From contig JAGOLH010000002.1 of assembly GCA_017994175.1 (NCBI GenBank), positions 1 through 64,000 of the forward strand: a DNA stretch of 64,000 nt, written 5' to 3'. Below the pieces are notes generated by a model. The model ran no database searches. It saw nothing but the letters and a program-made list of their open reading frames with translations, and had not been told where the DNA came from. Positions 1-9,483 of the stretch are shown one piece after another; within the stretch, counting starts at the first letter, position 1, and each line of letters begins with the position of its first letter. The DNA comes from Bacteroidales bacterium. Its GTDB lineage: Bacteria > Bacteroidota > Bacteroidia > Bacteroidales > ML635J-15. Both the position numbers and the translations under genes were made by a program.

Positions 1-2260
1 CTTTATCATCCCAAAGCATTCCCAGATAAATGCTGTCGTTTTCAGCATGCAGACCGATAGCCAGATTATTGAATATATTCAGTTTGCCTGCATTTACAGC
101 TGCAGATCCCATATCGAGCTTAATGCTTTTAGAATTAGTGGAAATATAAAAGTTTCCTCCCTCAACCGAAATGGAATCATAGATAATACGGGGTAATTGC
201 GATTGCGCTGTAAACAAACCTGTCGATGATTCCATCCTGCCTTCTACAAGCCAATCATCGTTTATTCGGAGTTGTGGTATGAAGAAATCAAAAATACTGT
301 TCAGGTTTTTCAGATGCAGCTCATACGTAAAATCGTTCTTCGAAAAATACCGGTGTTCGGTATTCTCTGTTACCATCGACGGTAAATAGGTAGAAACCAG
401 CGAAGAAAACACTTGTGTTAGTTCGATGAAGTTGTATTTCCCCTGTAGATTTAAATCGAGATAATCGCTTTTAACCGTGAAGATCTGCATGTTATTTTCT
501 TCAGTGGCTCTTACCTTAATGGCATCAAGGGCAATTATTTTTCCATTGTAATTTACATTAATGTCGTTCACAACGAGTTTTCCGATGACCGCTTCGGTAA
601 TGTCGCCCCTGAAGTCGGCGTTCATATTCAGCTTAACAGATGCATTCATCGACGTATCAACCAAAACTTCATCAATATTAGCATCAATATCCATTTGCAG
701 TAGAGCCACGGGTTCATCGCCTGATGTATTATAACTGCCGTTTATATTGAACTTTAGGTTGGGGTCATTTACATGTATTTCGCCTAGCAATAACGCGTTG
801 CTGAAATCGCCATCTATATCAATGTTTCGATAGGTATAATCAAGTATTTTAATGTAATCGATGCTGCAGTCAACATTTGCCGTGAAATTTCCTTTAGAGT
901 CTGCTTCACCCTTTAGTTTGGCATTCATGCTCATGTTTCCGAAATTTTTATTATCCTGAATTAATTCACCAAGATGCAGGTCGTACACATCGATTTTCCC
1001 GTTGAATGCAATCTTTTCTTTGTCCATATCATACGACAATGCCAGGTCGGTTTTCAGGTCGCCTGCATCGGTGCTCAAAGAACCGTAAGTTACCAAATCA
1101 TTTATCATACCGGTAATATTACCTTGATAACGTACTAAGCCCAGTGTGTGAATGTTCTTGGGAAGTTTTGCTGCCGGGTCGCTGGTAAAGCACTGCATCA
1201 GATGCTCTACTTCATTAACCGATGTACTTAAATTGGAAATGTCGGCAAAAACAAAGGCCTCTGAAAAGTTTTCCAGATTGCTGCAACTGATATCGGCATC
1301 CAGTCGTGTGTTTTCACCATACAAAAAACTGAAGTCTTTGAGCTTGATGTCGGAGAGTTTTCCTTTCAGGTTGCCCTGAAATGCCAGATATTCATCAATA
1401 CAGAGCACATCGGGCATGAAAAGTGAAATGTCGCGTAACGAAATCCGGCAAGTGTCGATTTGCAGATTAACTTTCATTTTTTTGAAAGGGTCGCTCAAAT
1501 AATCATCGCCGTTACCTTCTACCTGTGCTTTGTGGCATAGCAATATTGATTCACTTGTCCTGAAAACAAGCTGGTCGAAATCAATTCCCTTCGGATTATA
1601 CTTTATATGTGCCGAAAGCTCTTCTATATTCAGTCCGCTTCGGTCGTAAAAACTAAATTCGTTCAGGTCAAGCTCGATTGTGTCGGCATACATCTGAAAG
1701 TCGCTTATCCATACGTTAAAATTATCAAGGCTGATATGCTTAACATCAAGACCTTTTGCAGCAATGGGTGCATTCCGGTCGTTGTAATCAAACCGTGAAT
1801 TTTCAAATTCAAATTCATTGCAGAAAATATCGAAGCCACCGGAAGACGTGGTATCGTTGGAGGTGAATTTTTTAATCAGGAAATCCATATTATTCACACC
1901 GGCTGTGTCCACATATAAATTCAGGTATGCTTCGTTAAAAACCAGGCGGTCGACATATATTTTTGAATCCATTATTTTTACCGCTGATATTTTCGTATAT
2001 AGCTCGTTGGCATAAATCAGGGTGTCGTGGTTCATATCTTCGAGATATACACCTCCGAAAACAATTTTATTCGGGAAATTGACATACACTTTTTCGATAC
2101 TGAGCTTCAACCCGTAATGCTCAGCAAAATACTGTATGGCCGTGCGGGTCATAACACTTTGTACTGAAGGAAGCTGAAGTAGGATGAATATGACAAAAAA
2201 CCAATGCAGTAGCCATAAGGCTACAACCAACAGAAATCTTTTAAATCTGAACCAACCCAA
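1..2260 (-). CDS. tamB: TamB-like translocation/assembly module protein (3' end outside the window)
   Basis: An open minus-strand frame runs from about 2260 to base 1 without a stop, giving about 753 residues of the N-terminal part. It opens with a hydrophobic inner-membrane anchor (FLLVVALWLLHWFFVIFILL) followed by LPSVQSVMTRTAIQYF, the usual start of Bacteroidota TamB/DUF490 proteins, then long beta-rich repeats of AsmA/TamB character. TamB family proteins span the periplasm and help move lipid or outer-membrane proteins. The gene is divergent from tsaD, an arrangement I recall from Bacteroidota genomes. No ATG follows the upstream in-frame stop; a TTG at 2260 (or ATT at 2278) is the likely start, so the exact end is uncertain. 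Family call is from domain pattern, not alignment. Confidence 0.8.
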   Translation of the reverse strand, partial: MGWFRFKRFLLVVALWLLHWFFVIFILLQLPSVQSVMTRTAIQYFAEHYGLKLSIEKVYVNFPNKIVFGGVYLEDMNHDTLIYANELYTKISAVKIMDSKIYVDRLVFNEAYLNLYVDTAGVNNMDFLIKKFTSNDTTSSGGFDIFCNEFEFENSRFDYNDRNAPIAAKGLDVKHISLDNFNVWISDFQMYADTIELDLNEFSFYDRSGLNIEELSAHIKYNPKGIDFDQLVFRTSESILLCHKAQVEGNGDDYLSDPFKKMKVNLQIDTCRISLRDISLFMPDVLCIDEYLAFQGNLKGKLSDIKLKDFSFLYGENTRLDADISCSNLENFSEAFVFADISNLSTSVNEVEHLMQCFTSDPAAKLPKNIHTLGLVRYQGNITGMINDLVTYGSLSTDAGDLKTDLALSYDMDKEKIAFNGKIDVYDLHLGELIQDNKNFGNMSMNAKLKGEADSKGNFTANVDCSIDYIKILDYTYRNIDIDGDFSNALLLGEIHVNDPNLKFNINGSYNTSGDEPVALLQMDIDANIDEVLVDTSMNASVKLNMNADFRGDITEAVIGKLVVNDINVNYNGKIIALDAIKVRATEENNMQIFTVKSDYLDLNLQGKYNFIELTQVFSSLVSTYLPSMVTENTEHRYFSKNDFTYELHLKNLNSIFDFFIPQLRINDDWLVEGRMESSTGLFTAQSQLPRIIYDSISVEGGNFYISTNSKSIKLDMGSAAVNAGKLNIFNNLAIGLHAENDSIYLGMLWDDK

Positions 2261-2331
2261 GTCGATATTATTAATAATGCAAAACTAAGACAGATTTTGC
2301 TCCAATAAAACCATTTTAACGCCATTTTCGT

Positions 2332-2339
2332 TATTTTTG
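2332..2339 (+). promoter_or_regulatory. -7 box of tsaD promoter
   Basis: TATTTTTG matches the Bacteroidota -7 consensus TAnnTTTG and ends ten bases before the tsaD ATG, predicting a very short 5' leader. No TTG lies at the right -33 spacing, so this rests on the -7 box alone. Confidence 0.4.
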
Positions 2340-2349
2340 CCAACTGATT

Positions 2350-3384
2350 ATGGTTAATAATCCAAACATACTCGCTATTGAGTCATCATGCGACGATACA
2401 TCAGCAGCTGTGATGTGCGGTTCTGTAGTGATGTCGAATGTAATTGCATCTCAGGCAGTTCACTCCTTGTATGGAGGTGTGGTTCCCGAGCTGGCCAGCA
2501 GAGCTCATCAGCAAAATATTGTGCCTGTAGTCGATTTGGCCATAAAAAAAGCAGGGCTTACAGTCTCCGATATTCATGCCGTTGCCTTTACAAAAGGTCC
2601 GGGATTGCTTGGATCCTTATTAGTAGGCGCTGCATTTGCCAAGTCGTTTGCACAGGCACAGGGAATCCCGATTATTGCTGTAAACCATTTGCATGGACAT
2701 TTATTATCGAATTTTATTGTTGAAAAAGACGAAGCTCCTGTTTTCCCACAATTCCCCTATCTCTGTTTGTTGGTTTCGGGTGGACATACGCAACTCGTAA
2801 TTGTGCGCGATTATCTGCAATTTGAGATTATAGGAAAAACAATTGACGATGCTGCGGGAGAAGCATTCGATAAATGTGCCAAAGCAATCGGACTCGATTA
2901 TCCGGGTGGTCCCATGGTTGATAAACTTGCGGCTACGGGTAATGAACTCGCATTTACATTTGGTCTGCCGCGCATCAGAGACTACGACTACAGTTTCAGC
3001 GGACTGAAAACATCGTTTTTGTACACGCTTCGCGATCATCTGAAAGACAATAAAAACTTTGTTGAAGAGAATATGAATGATCTTTGCGCCAGCCTCCAAA
3101 AAGCAATCATCGATGTTTTGGTCGCAAAACTGAAAAAAGCAATTCGTGATACCGGCATTAAAACAGTTTGCATCAGCGGTGGTGTTGCCGCTAATATGGG
3201 ATTACGATTACGACTGACCTTGCTGAGCGAAAAAAATCACTGGAACGTGTTCCTTCCGAAAAAGCAATACACAACCGATAATGCAGCTATGATTGCTGTG
3301 GTTGCCAATTATTGCTATTCAAAAGGGTTTTTCGATGAACTTAGCGTTTCTCCGCTTGCCCGCCTCGATGTTCAGGATTTCTGA
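2350..3384 (+). CDS. tsaD: tRNA N6-adenosine threonylcarbamoyltransferase
   Basis: TsaD (Kae1/Gcp/YgjD) transfers the threonylcarbamoyl group from TC-AMP to A37 of ANN-decoding tRNAs, working in the cytoplasm with TsaB and TsaE. The 344-residue length is typical. The N-terminal nucleotide-binding motif ESSCDDT is at residues 11-17. The metal-binding pair in HLHGH is H113 and H117. GGHTQL, SFSGLKTS and the C-terminal SGGVAANMGLR and TDNAAMIA motifs of the ASKHA fold are all present. The start is fixed by closeness of the ESSCDDT motif and the -7 box just upstream. It is followed 87 bases later by a membrane peptidase that need not be co-transcribed. I see no TsaB or TsaE in the window. Confidence 0.97.
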   Translation: MVNNPNILAIESSCDDTSAAVMCGSVVMSNVIASQAVHSLYGGVVPELASRAHQQNIVPVVDLAIKKAGLTVSDIHAVAFTKGPGLLGSLLVGAAFAKSFAQAQGIPIIAVNHLHGHLLSNFIVEKDEAPVFPQFPYLCLLVSGGHTQLVIVRDYLQFEIIGKTIDDAAGEAFDKCAKAIGLDYPGGPMVDKLAATGNELAFTFGLPRIRDYDYSFSGLKTSFLYTLRDHLKDNKNFVEENMNDLCASLQKAIIDVLVAKLKKAIRDTGIKTVCISGGVAANMGLRLRLTLLSEKNHWNVFLPKKQYTTDNAAMIAVVANYCYSKGFFDELSVSPLARLDVQDF

Positions 3385-3471
3385 GATTTGATAAAAACTG
3401 TCATTTTGTCTTGCATTAATCTGTGGCAAACATTTTGAAATCACCATTCGGAACAATTAAATTAAAAAATT

Positions 3472-4149
3472 ATGCTATACTGGGTTATATTTGGATTTTT
3501 TCTAATCTTGAGTGTTATTGTAAGTTCTGTCCTTAAATCAAAGTTTAAGAAATACTCAAAGATTCCAACACAGGGTTTTATTACGGGAAGAGAAGTTGCT
3601 GAAAAAATGTTACGCGAAAACGGTATTTACGACGTAAATGTTGTTTCGGTCAGAGGTCAGCTTACCGATCATTACAACCCTCTTACAAGAACCATTAATC
3701 TTAGCCAGGATGTATATTCCGGGAATTCGGTTGCAGCCGCTGCCGTGGCTGCTCACGAAACCGGCCATGCACTGCAGCATGCTCAGTCGTACAGTATGCT
3801 GAATATTCGTTCAAAGCTGGTGCCTGTGGTAAGCTTTGCATCACGGTGGGTACAATGGGTCCTGCTTGCAGGAATAATTATGGTGAATTCTTTCCCACAG
3901 TTGCTGCTTGCCGGCATTGTGCTGTTTGCCCTTACCACGCTTTTCAGCATTATTACCCTCCCCGTAGAAGTGAATGCGAGCAGCCGTGCTTTGCAATGGT
4001 TACAAACAGCCCGCATTACTACTGATGAGAATCACCGGTACGCTAAAGATGCTTTGCAATGGGCTGCAACTACCTATTTTATTGCTGCAATATCGTCGCT
4101 CGCCACTTTACTGTATTTTGTCCTTATTTACATGGGTGCACGCGATTAA
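3472..4149 (+). CDS. Membrane-bound neutral zinc metallopeptidase (YugP/Zn_peptidase_2 family)
   Basis: This 225-residue protein has an N-terminal membrane helix (residues 3-20), a zincin motif HETGH at 95-99, and two further hydrophobic segments around 120-160 and 190-218. That is the layout of the YugP/DUF2268-like Zn_peptidase_2 family. The helix preceding HETGH is the usual alanine-rich stretch (AAAAVAAHETGHALQH). The conserved VEVNASSRAL segment after the central membrane helices supplies the downstream ligand region. The family is widespread, inner-membrane located and of unknown substrate; a role in envelope protein quality control is only a guess. The start codon is the first ATG after an AT-rich leader; I saw no clear promoter box. 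Confidence 0.85.
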   Translation: MLYWVIFGFFLILSVIVSSVLKSKFKKYSKIPTQGFITGREVAEKMLRENGIYDVNVVSVRGQLTDHYNPLTRTINLSQDVYSGNSVAAAAVAAHETGHALQHAQSYSMLNIRSKLVPVVSFASRWVQWVLLAGIIMVNSFPQLLLAGIVLFALTTLFSIITLPVEVNASSRALQWLQTARITTDENHRYAKDALQWAATTYFIAAISSLATLLYFVLIYMGARD

Positions 4150-4215
4150 TTGCTGATTTCTTTAAAAAATGTTAAAGCAGGCAACTTTTTTTATTTTTTT
4201 GGTCTGATAATTGTT

Positions 4216-4223
4216 TAAGTTTG
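4216..4223 (+). promoter_or_regulatory. -7 box upstream of the DUF1573 pair
   Basis: TAAGTTTG matches TAnnTTTG and lies 36 bases before the ATG at 4260, supporting that start over the upstream TTG at 4221, which overlaps the box. The -33 region is a T-run rather than a clear TTG. Confidence 0.45.
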
Positions 4224-4259
4224 CACGTTACATTGAAAATTAACCTAAATCAGGGCAAA

Positions 4260-4670
4260 ATGAAAAAAATCTATTTAATGGGCATATTACTGATGGGCTT
4301 TATTGCCGTTTATGCTCAGGGAGCTGTTCAAACTACCACAATTAAATGGGAGCAAACCGAAAATAATTTCGGAACATTTAAAGAAGATGCCGGTCCCCAG
4401 TCGTTTACTTTTAATTTCACGAACACGGGAAAAGTACCTTTAGTACTCACTGATGTTAAAGCTTCGTGCGGTTGCACCACACCGCAATGGTCGAAAGAAC
4501 CCGTGCAACCGGGTAAAAGCGGATTTGTTACTGCTACATACAACCCCAGTGGCCGTCCGGGCTCATTTAGTAAGTCGATTACCGTTACTGCAAACACCGA
4601 TCCTGCTTCAACCGTACTGAAGATTTCGGGAGAAGTAATACCTATGGCTCCGCCACAGGAAAATAAATAG
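4260..4670 (+). CDS. Single-domain DUF1573 exported protein
   Basis: This 136-residue protein starts with a Sec signal peptide (MKKIYLMGILLMGFIAVYAQ) and then one DUF1573 domain, an immunoglobulin-like ASH/MSP-type fold common in Bacteroidota envelopes. Characteristic motifs are the HDFG-like NNFGTFKED, NTGKVPL, KASCGCTTPQW, and VTATYNPSGRPG. The frame opens at a TTG at 4221, but the signal peptide and the -7 box at 4216 favour ATG 4260. It is the first of two tandem paralogues; the next gene begins with a nearly collinear copy of this domain. The family's function is not established, although proteins of this type are found in the periplasm or cell surface. Confidence 0.88.
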   Translation: MKKIYLMGILLMGFIAVYAQGAVQTTTIKWEQTENNFGTFKEDAGPQSFTFNFTNTGKVPLVLTDVKASCGCTTPQWSKEPVQPGKSGFVTATYNPSGRPGSFSKSITVTANTDPASTVLKISGEVIPMAPPQENK

Positions 4671-4709
4671 AGTATTTATCAGTTAATTAAATATTAAAAT
4701 GTTGAATAT

Positions 4710-5810
4710 ATGAAAAGATTAATTTTAATTTCGGCAGCTCTTTTTGCTGCATTTGGCCTGATGGCTCAGCAAAAAACCGCTAACATTTCATGGGAGAAAA
4801 CATCACACGATTTTGGTGCGTTTAAAGAAGAGGCTGGCCCCAAAACTGCTGTTTTCAACTTCACCAATACCGGCAGCGAACCCCTTATTGTTACCAATGT
4901 GAAAGCTTCGTGCGGTTGCACAACTCCCGATTGGACAAAAGAACCAGTTCAACCCGGACAAAAAGGTTTTGTTAAAGCCACCTATGACCCCAAAAACAGA
5001 CCGGGAAAATTCGATAAATCGATAACAGTAACAACCAACACAGAGCAACCAACTACTATTCTGCGCATTTCTGGTGACGTTACACCCAGAGAAAAAACTC
5101 TTGAGGATTTCTACCCAAAGGCAATCGGAGATTTACGCCTCAAAACCTCACACCTTGCATTTGTAAAAGTATATAACACGAAAAAGGCGGTCGATTCCAT
5201 TCCTATTGTTAATATGGGAACAACTGATTTGAAACTTACTTTTTCCGAAATCCCTGCTCATATTACTATTAAAGTTGTTCCTGAAGTGTTAAAAGGCAAA
5301 TCAGGCAATGCAGAGTCAGGACAGAAAGGCAACATTATTGTAACTTACGACGGTACAAAACAAAAAGATTTTGGGTTTATCATGGACAGGGTAGTGATGT
5401 CGCTTAACGGTGTTCCCCAAACCAACGACAGGATTTCGATAAGCGCTACGGTTGAAGAAGATTTCTCATACATGTCACCTGAAGAAAAAGCAAAAGCTCC
5501 CCATATGTCGTTTAATTCAACTGAATTTGATTTCGGCAAAATTAAAACAGGAGAAAAAGCCAGCTACGACTTCACATTCACTAACACAGGGAAAAGCGAC
5601 CTGTATATACGCAAAATCAAAGCTTCATGTGGCTGTACTGCTACCAATCCCGAAAAAATGGTGATAAAACCTGGCGAAACCAGCAAAATTGGTGTAACCT
5701 TTAATTCCAGCGGGAAAAAAGGGAATCAGAATAAAACCATTACCGTTATCGCCAACGATCCGGATTCACCCAGCATTATTCTCAAAGTAAAAGGCGAAGT
5801 GTTGGAATAG
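4710..5810 (+). CDS. Exported protein with two DUF1573 domains
   Basis: The 366-residue product has a signal peptide (residues 1-19, MKRLILISAALFAAFGLMA), an N-terminal DUF1573 domain at about 25-130 that closely resembles the gene just upstream, a middle beta-rich segment (about 135-250) that looks like a degenerate repeat, and a second clear DUF1573 domain at about 265-366 with its own KASCGCTATNP motif. It lies 39 bases after the single-domain paralogue, so the two are probably one transcript, ended by the hairpin at 5831. The pair looks like tandem duplication followed by domain accretion. Function unknown; surface or periplasmic location is inferred from the signal peptide. Confidence 0.88.
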   Translation: MKRLILISAALFAAFGLMAQQKTANISWEKTSHDFGAFKEEAGPKTAVFNFTNTGSEPLIVTNVKASCGCTTPDWTKEPVQPGQKGFVKATYDPKNRPGKFDKSITVTTNTEQPTTILRISGDVTPREKTLEDFYPKAIGDLRLKTSHLAFVKVYNTKKAVDSIPIVNMGTTDLKLTFSEIPAHITIKVVPEVLKGKSGNAESGQKGNIIVTYDGTKQKDFGFIMDRVVMSLNGVPQTNDRISISATVEEDFSYMSPEEKAKAPHMSFNSTEFDFGKIKTGEKASYDFTFTNTGKSDLYIRKIKASCGCTATNPEKMVIKPGETSKIGVTFNSSGKKGNQNKTITVIANDPDSPSIILKVKGEVLE

Positions 5811-5830
5811 GAGCATTGTAAAAAAAAACG

Positions 5831-5861
5831 AAAGGCTGGCTGTTTGTCAGCCTTTTTTTAT
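5831..5861 (+). terminator. Rho-independent terminator after the DUF1573 pair
   Basis: AAAGGCTG (5831-5838) pairs perfectly with CAGCCTTT (5848-5855) across a nine-base loop, followed by a T-run. It lies 21 bases past the stop of the second DUF1573 gene and ends before the start of the subtilisin gene. Confidence 0.85.
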
Positions 5862-5890
5862 TAATTTGCAATTCAATAAATTACCTAACT

Positions 5891-8671
5891 ATGAAAAAAC
5901 TGATTTCAAGTTGTATATTTCTCCTTGCAATTGTTTTTCTTGCCACTGCACAAACATATCCCGATTACCTCCCAAACAGGGTAATATTTAAAATTAGACC
6001 CGAGCACAGGAATGCAATTTCTGATAGAAAAGTTCACGACGAAAACTTGAAGTATCTGTTTGAAGAATACCGGGTTTCCGCTTATTATCAGAAATTTATA
6101 GGCAGCAAGGCCCCAGAAACAGAATTCGATAAATATAAGCGTAAAATGATTGATATCAGCACTATATACGAAGCAGAGCTGAATGCTGACATATTTGCAT
6201 TTATCGGTAAACTTGAAAAGCTTGAAATAGTTGAGTATGCTCAGCCACACTACCTTCCACAGCTTCTGTATATCCCCGATGACCCTTATAATACAACAAA
6301 CCAGTTCCATTTGGCAAAGATTATGGCATACGAAGCCTGGGACATTAGCAAGGGCGACAGCAGCATTGTGATAGGTATTACCGACACCGGAACCGACATC
6401 GATCATCCTGACCTTATTTATCAGATTGCCTATAATACCAACGATCCGGTTGATGGAGCCGATAACGATGGCGACGGATTTATCGATAATTTCAGGGGAT
6501 GGGATCTGGCAGAATACGATAATAACCCTCAGGCGGACTCGTCACCGCACGGAACATGGATTACCGGATTAAGTTCTGCAGAAACCGATAATGGTATCGG
6601 GGTTGCGGGTGTTGGTTTTAAATGCAAATACCTCCCTGTGAAGATTTCGGATAACGAAAACCAACTCACTATGGCTTACGAAGGTATAGTGTATGCTGCC
6701 GATCATGGTTGCAAGGTTATAAACTGTTCCTGGGGGGGGAGCCATCGTGATGCTCTGGGGCAGGATGTGGTTGATTATGCCGTAATCAACAGAGATGTAT
6801 TGGTAATTGCCGCCTGTGGGAATACCAACAATCAGATAGACTATTACCCGGCCTCGTTCGACAGGGTTCTGTCGGTAGCAGCAACAACCTGGAAAGATGA
6901 AAAATGGTCGCCACTGAACACACAAACCACCTCGGGAAGCTCCTACAGCTATCGCGTTGACATTTCTGCTCCGGGTGCTATGTTGTATTCCACCGACAAT
7001 GGAGGTTACCTGACCTGCTGGGGAGGGACGTCATTTGCATCACCGGTAGTTGCCGGGGCTGCCGGAGTTTTACGCTCATATTACCCACACCTTTCGGCAC
7101 TGCAGATTGGAGAATTACTGAAAATAAGCTCGGATAACATCGACACAGTGGCATTTAATGAGCCGTTTGCCGGTATGCTCGGAGCCGGAAGAATAAACAT
7201 GTTTAATGCTATAACCGATGAATTCACACCTTCTATTATTATGGAAGATATTGTGGTTGAAGACGATCGTGAAAACAACTATGAGAACTCCACGCTGGTT
7301 AAGGTTAAAGGAAATGTGATTAATTACCTTGCCGATGCCGAAAATGTTGTTGTACAGGTTTCTTGTTCTTCGTTGTTTGTTACCTTACTTACAACACAAA
7401 TCAGCATTGGCGATTTGGCAGCAATGGAGCATTATTCTCTTGATGAACACTCTATTCAGCTGAACATGGCAGCAAGCACTCCCGTTAATACCCCTGTTCT
7501 TCTCAAGCTGCAGTTTACAGCCGATAACTATATTACGGTTCAGAATATCGAGATCACTTTAAACCCCGGATGTAAAAACTTGAATGTTAATGATATCAGT
7601 TTGCCGGTGGCAGCGAATGGCAGGTTCGGCTATTACGATGTTGCACGGAAATTCGGAGATGGTATGGATTATCGTGAATTTGATGACTTATTCAACGATT
7701 GTGGTTTAATTGCAGGAACCGCTTTAAACACCGTGTTTTGCTCCGTAAGGCAGCAATCTGATTTTCTACCGGTAACTTCACCTGTATATGTGAATCCTCC
7801 TGAGTCCGGCGATATGCAAATAAGCTGTTCCATGAACGAATCGAACGATATTAATTCATTGGGGATTACAATTAATCAGAATGTTTACGCTTGGATGGCC
7901 GAAGAATATAAAAATCTTGTAATTATCGATTATAAATTTATCAATACTACAACCATCCCTGTTACGGGGTTATATGCAGGAATATTTGCCGACTGGGATT
8001 TGGTGAACCCGTATGAGAATATTGCTTCATACGACTTTCAGGATAAGTTTATATTTACCCAGCATACAGGCGCAAATACCCTGTATTGTGCGATGAAACT
8101 GTTATCGCCCCAGAATGAAAACCACTATTGTCTGGAACTGGTGAGCGGTGGAGATGGCTTGGTGGATCTTACTGATGGCATGTCGGACAGTGAAAGATTT
8201 TATATAATCTCGAATTCGAGAGATGAAATGCTTACCGACAGCAACGGCGAAGACGCAGCAAATGTGGTTTCAGCAGGCCCTGTGAACATTGCTCCCGCCG
8301 ACACTGCAACCATGGTATTTGCTATGTTTGCGGCCGAAAACTATTTCGACCTCAAACAGACTGCAGAGCATGCGCAGGCGTTGTATAACACTTTGCTTTA
8401 TCCCAATGGTATAACCGCTAATTCGACCGAAGATATTAGGGTATATCCAAATCCGGCTTCCGATTACCTGATAGTGGAAATTCCAGAGGTGTTGCTGCAT
8501 GACGCAGTATCGGTATGTATTACCGATGTCTCTGGCAGGAATGTGTTTTCTGACTGTATTGGTGAAAAAAGGAGTGTTATTGGTTTGCGTTGGCTCAAAC
8601 CGGGAATTTATACGGTGGAGATACGTGCAGGATCAACTCCGTTCGTAAAAAGGATTTCAGTAAACCTATAA
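5891..8671 (+). CDS. Secreted subtilisin-like S8 peptidase with T9SS sorting domain
   Basis: This 926-residue protein has a signal peptide (1-20), an N-terminal propeptide (about 25-125), an S8 catalytic domain (about 135-440), a beta-rich middle, and a C-terminal type A T9SS sorting domain (about 850-926: VYPNPASDYL ... GIYTVEI ... KRISVNL). The catalytic triad is complete: D165 in ITDTGTDIDHPD, H220 in SPHGTWITGL and S381 in GGTSFASPVVAG; the oxyanion Asn is N311 in AACGNTNN. HGTW instead of the usual HGTH is a small deviation. The sequence DGADNDGDGFIDN (about 188-200) is a calcium-binding type loop. Expected route: Sec export, then T9SS to the surface or medium. It is flanked by a terminator upstream and a convergent trmH downstream, so it is a single-gene unit. 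Confidence 0.95.
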   Translation: MKKLISSCIFLLAIVFLATAQTYPDYLPNRVIFKIRPEHRNAISDRKVHDENLKYLFEEYRVSAYYQKFIGSKAPETEFDKYKRKMIDISTIYEAELNADIFAFIGKLEKLEIVEYAQPHYLPQLLYIPDDPYNTTNQFHLAKIMAYEAWDISKGDSSIVIGITDTGTDIDHPDLIYQIAYNTNDPVDGADNDGDGFIDNFRGWDLAEYDNNPQADSSPHGTWITGLSSAETDNGIGVAGVGFKCKYLPVKISDNENQLTMAYEGIVYAADHGCKVINCSWGGSHRDALGQDVVDYAVINRDVLVIAACGNTNNQIDYYPASFDRVLSVAATTWKDEKWSPLNTQTTSGSSYSYRVDISAPGAMLYSTDNGGYLTCWGGTSFASPVVAGAAGVLRSYYPHLSALQIGELLKISSDNIDTVAFNEPFAGMLGAGRINMFNAITDEFTPSIIMEDIVVEDDRENNYENSTLVKVKGNVINYLADAENVVVQVSCSSLFVTLLTTQISIGDLAAMEHYSLDEHSIQLNMAASTPVNTPVLLKLQFTADNYITVQNIEITLNPGCKNLNVNDISLPVAANGRFGYYDVARKFGDGMDYREFDDLFNDCGLIAGTALNTVFCSVRQQSDFLPVTSPVYVNPPESGDMQISCSMNESNDINSLGITINQNVYAWMAEEYKNLVIIDYKFINTTTIPVTGLYAGIFADWDLVNPYENIASYDFQDKFIFTQHTGANTLYCAMKLLSPQNENHYCLELVSGGDGLVDLTDGMSDSERFYIISNSRDEMLTDSNGEDAANVVSAGPVNIAPADTATMVFAMFAAENYFDLKQTAEHAQALYNTLLYPNGITANSTEDIRVYPNPASDYLIVEIPEVLLHDAVSVCITDVSGRNVFSDCIGEKRSVIGLRWLKPGIYTVEIRAGSTPFVKRISVNL

Positions 8672-8692
8672 GTATCACAGGGGGCTGGTAAT

Positions 8693-8712
8693 TCAATGAG
8701 CTGGTTCATTGA
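8693..8712. other. Hairpin between convergent S8 peptidase and trmH genes
   Basis: TCAATGA (8693-8699) and TCATTGA (8706-8712) form a perfect seven-base-pair stem around a six-base loop. It overlaps the trmH stop codon. Without a clear T-tract it is only a weak candidate for a shared terminator. Confidence 0.3.
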
Positions 8713-9419
8713 GGATTGGGCGGGAAAAAGTTTTTTTGCTCGGTTTTATAGAATTCGGCAACGATTTTTTCGGAACGTTTGATGCTGGCTTTGAGCCAAC
8801 CAATGAAAACTTCTGCTTTGTCAGCTTCGCTGAGTCTGAAGTCAACCTTACTGCTGCGTAGTTTATGCGACAGAAAATGTATGCATATAGCAGCAGTAAC
8901 CGAAATGTTCAGGCTCTCGGTAAAGCCAACCATGGGAACACTCAGATGTTCATCTGCATTGTTGAGCACATAAGGGCTGAGCCCGTTGACTTCTGAACCA
9001 AAAAACAATGCAAACGGACCCCTGGTAATATCGAAATCGCCGAGTGTGGTCGATTCATTACGGGGAGAAGTGGCAATAATTCTGTAACCTTTTTTTCGCA
9101 GCGTTTCTACTGCCGAAGGAGTGTTATCGGTAGAAGAATTGTAATGGTGCATGCTGAGCCACTGCGCTGACCCCAAAGCCACATCGGGGTTAATTTTGTA
9201 AGTGTTTCTGTTTTCGATAATATGAACATCCTGAATACCGAAGCAGTCGCAGGTTCTCAACACTGCATTGGCATTGTGGGATTGAAAAATATCTTCGAGG
9301 GCGATAGTAAAATAACGGGTTCGGTGAGTGATTAGTTTCTCGAATAAATGCAACCTGTTATTAGTAATAAAATTACTTAAGTATTTTATTAGTAAAATAT
9401 TTTCGTTAAATTTATCCAT
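8706..9419 (-). CDS. trmH: tRNA (guanosine-2'-O-)-methyltransferase, TrmH type (SpoU family)
   Basis: TrmH methylates the 2'-hydroxyl of G18 in the tRNA D-loop using SAM and a trefoil-knot SPOUT fold. The 237-residue product carries the TrmH signatures: FEKLITHRTRYFTIALEDIF, then HNANAVLRTCDCFGIQDVH (motif 1), FFGSEVNGLS (motif 2) and PMVGFTESLNISVTAAI (motif 3). The frame could open at ATG 9467, but the peptide added there is not family-like; ATG 9419 (MDKFNENILL) is preferred. The gene follows hup by about 65 bases and may be read from the hup promoter. G18 specificity is inferred from the TrmH-type C-terminus and could be wrong. Confidence 0.92.
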   Translation of the reverse strand: MDKFNENILLIKYLSNFITNNRLHLFEKLITHRTRYFTIALEDIFQSHNANAVLRTCDCFGIQDVHIIENRNTYKINPDVALGSAQWLSMHHYNSSTDNTPSAVETLRKKGYRIIATSPRNESTTLGDFDITRGPFALFFGSEVNGLSPYVLNNADEHLSVPMVGFTESLNISVTAAICIHFLSHKLRSSKVDFRLSEADKAEVFIGWLKASIKRSEKIVAEFYKTEQKNFFPPNPQ

Positions 9420-9483
9420 ATTGATAGTAAAGAAAAAGGGAGCACTTAAGAGCACTCCCAAATTCATTAAAAAGCCAATATCC

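Noticed and set aside
2704-3099. 131-residue minus-strand frame inside tsaD
   Set aside because: It lies wholly in a well-conserved tsaD coding region on the opposite strand and has no recognisable motif.
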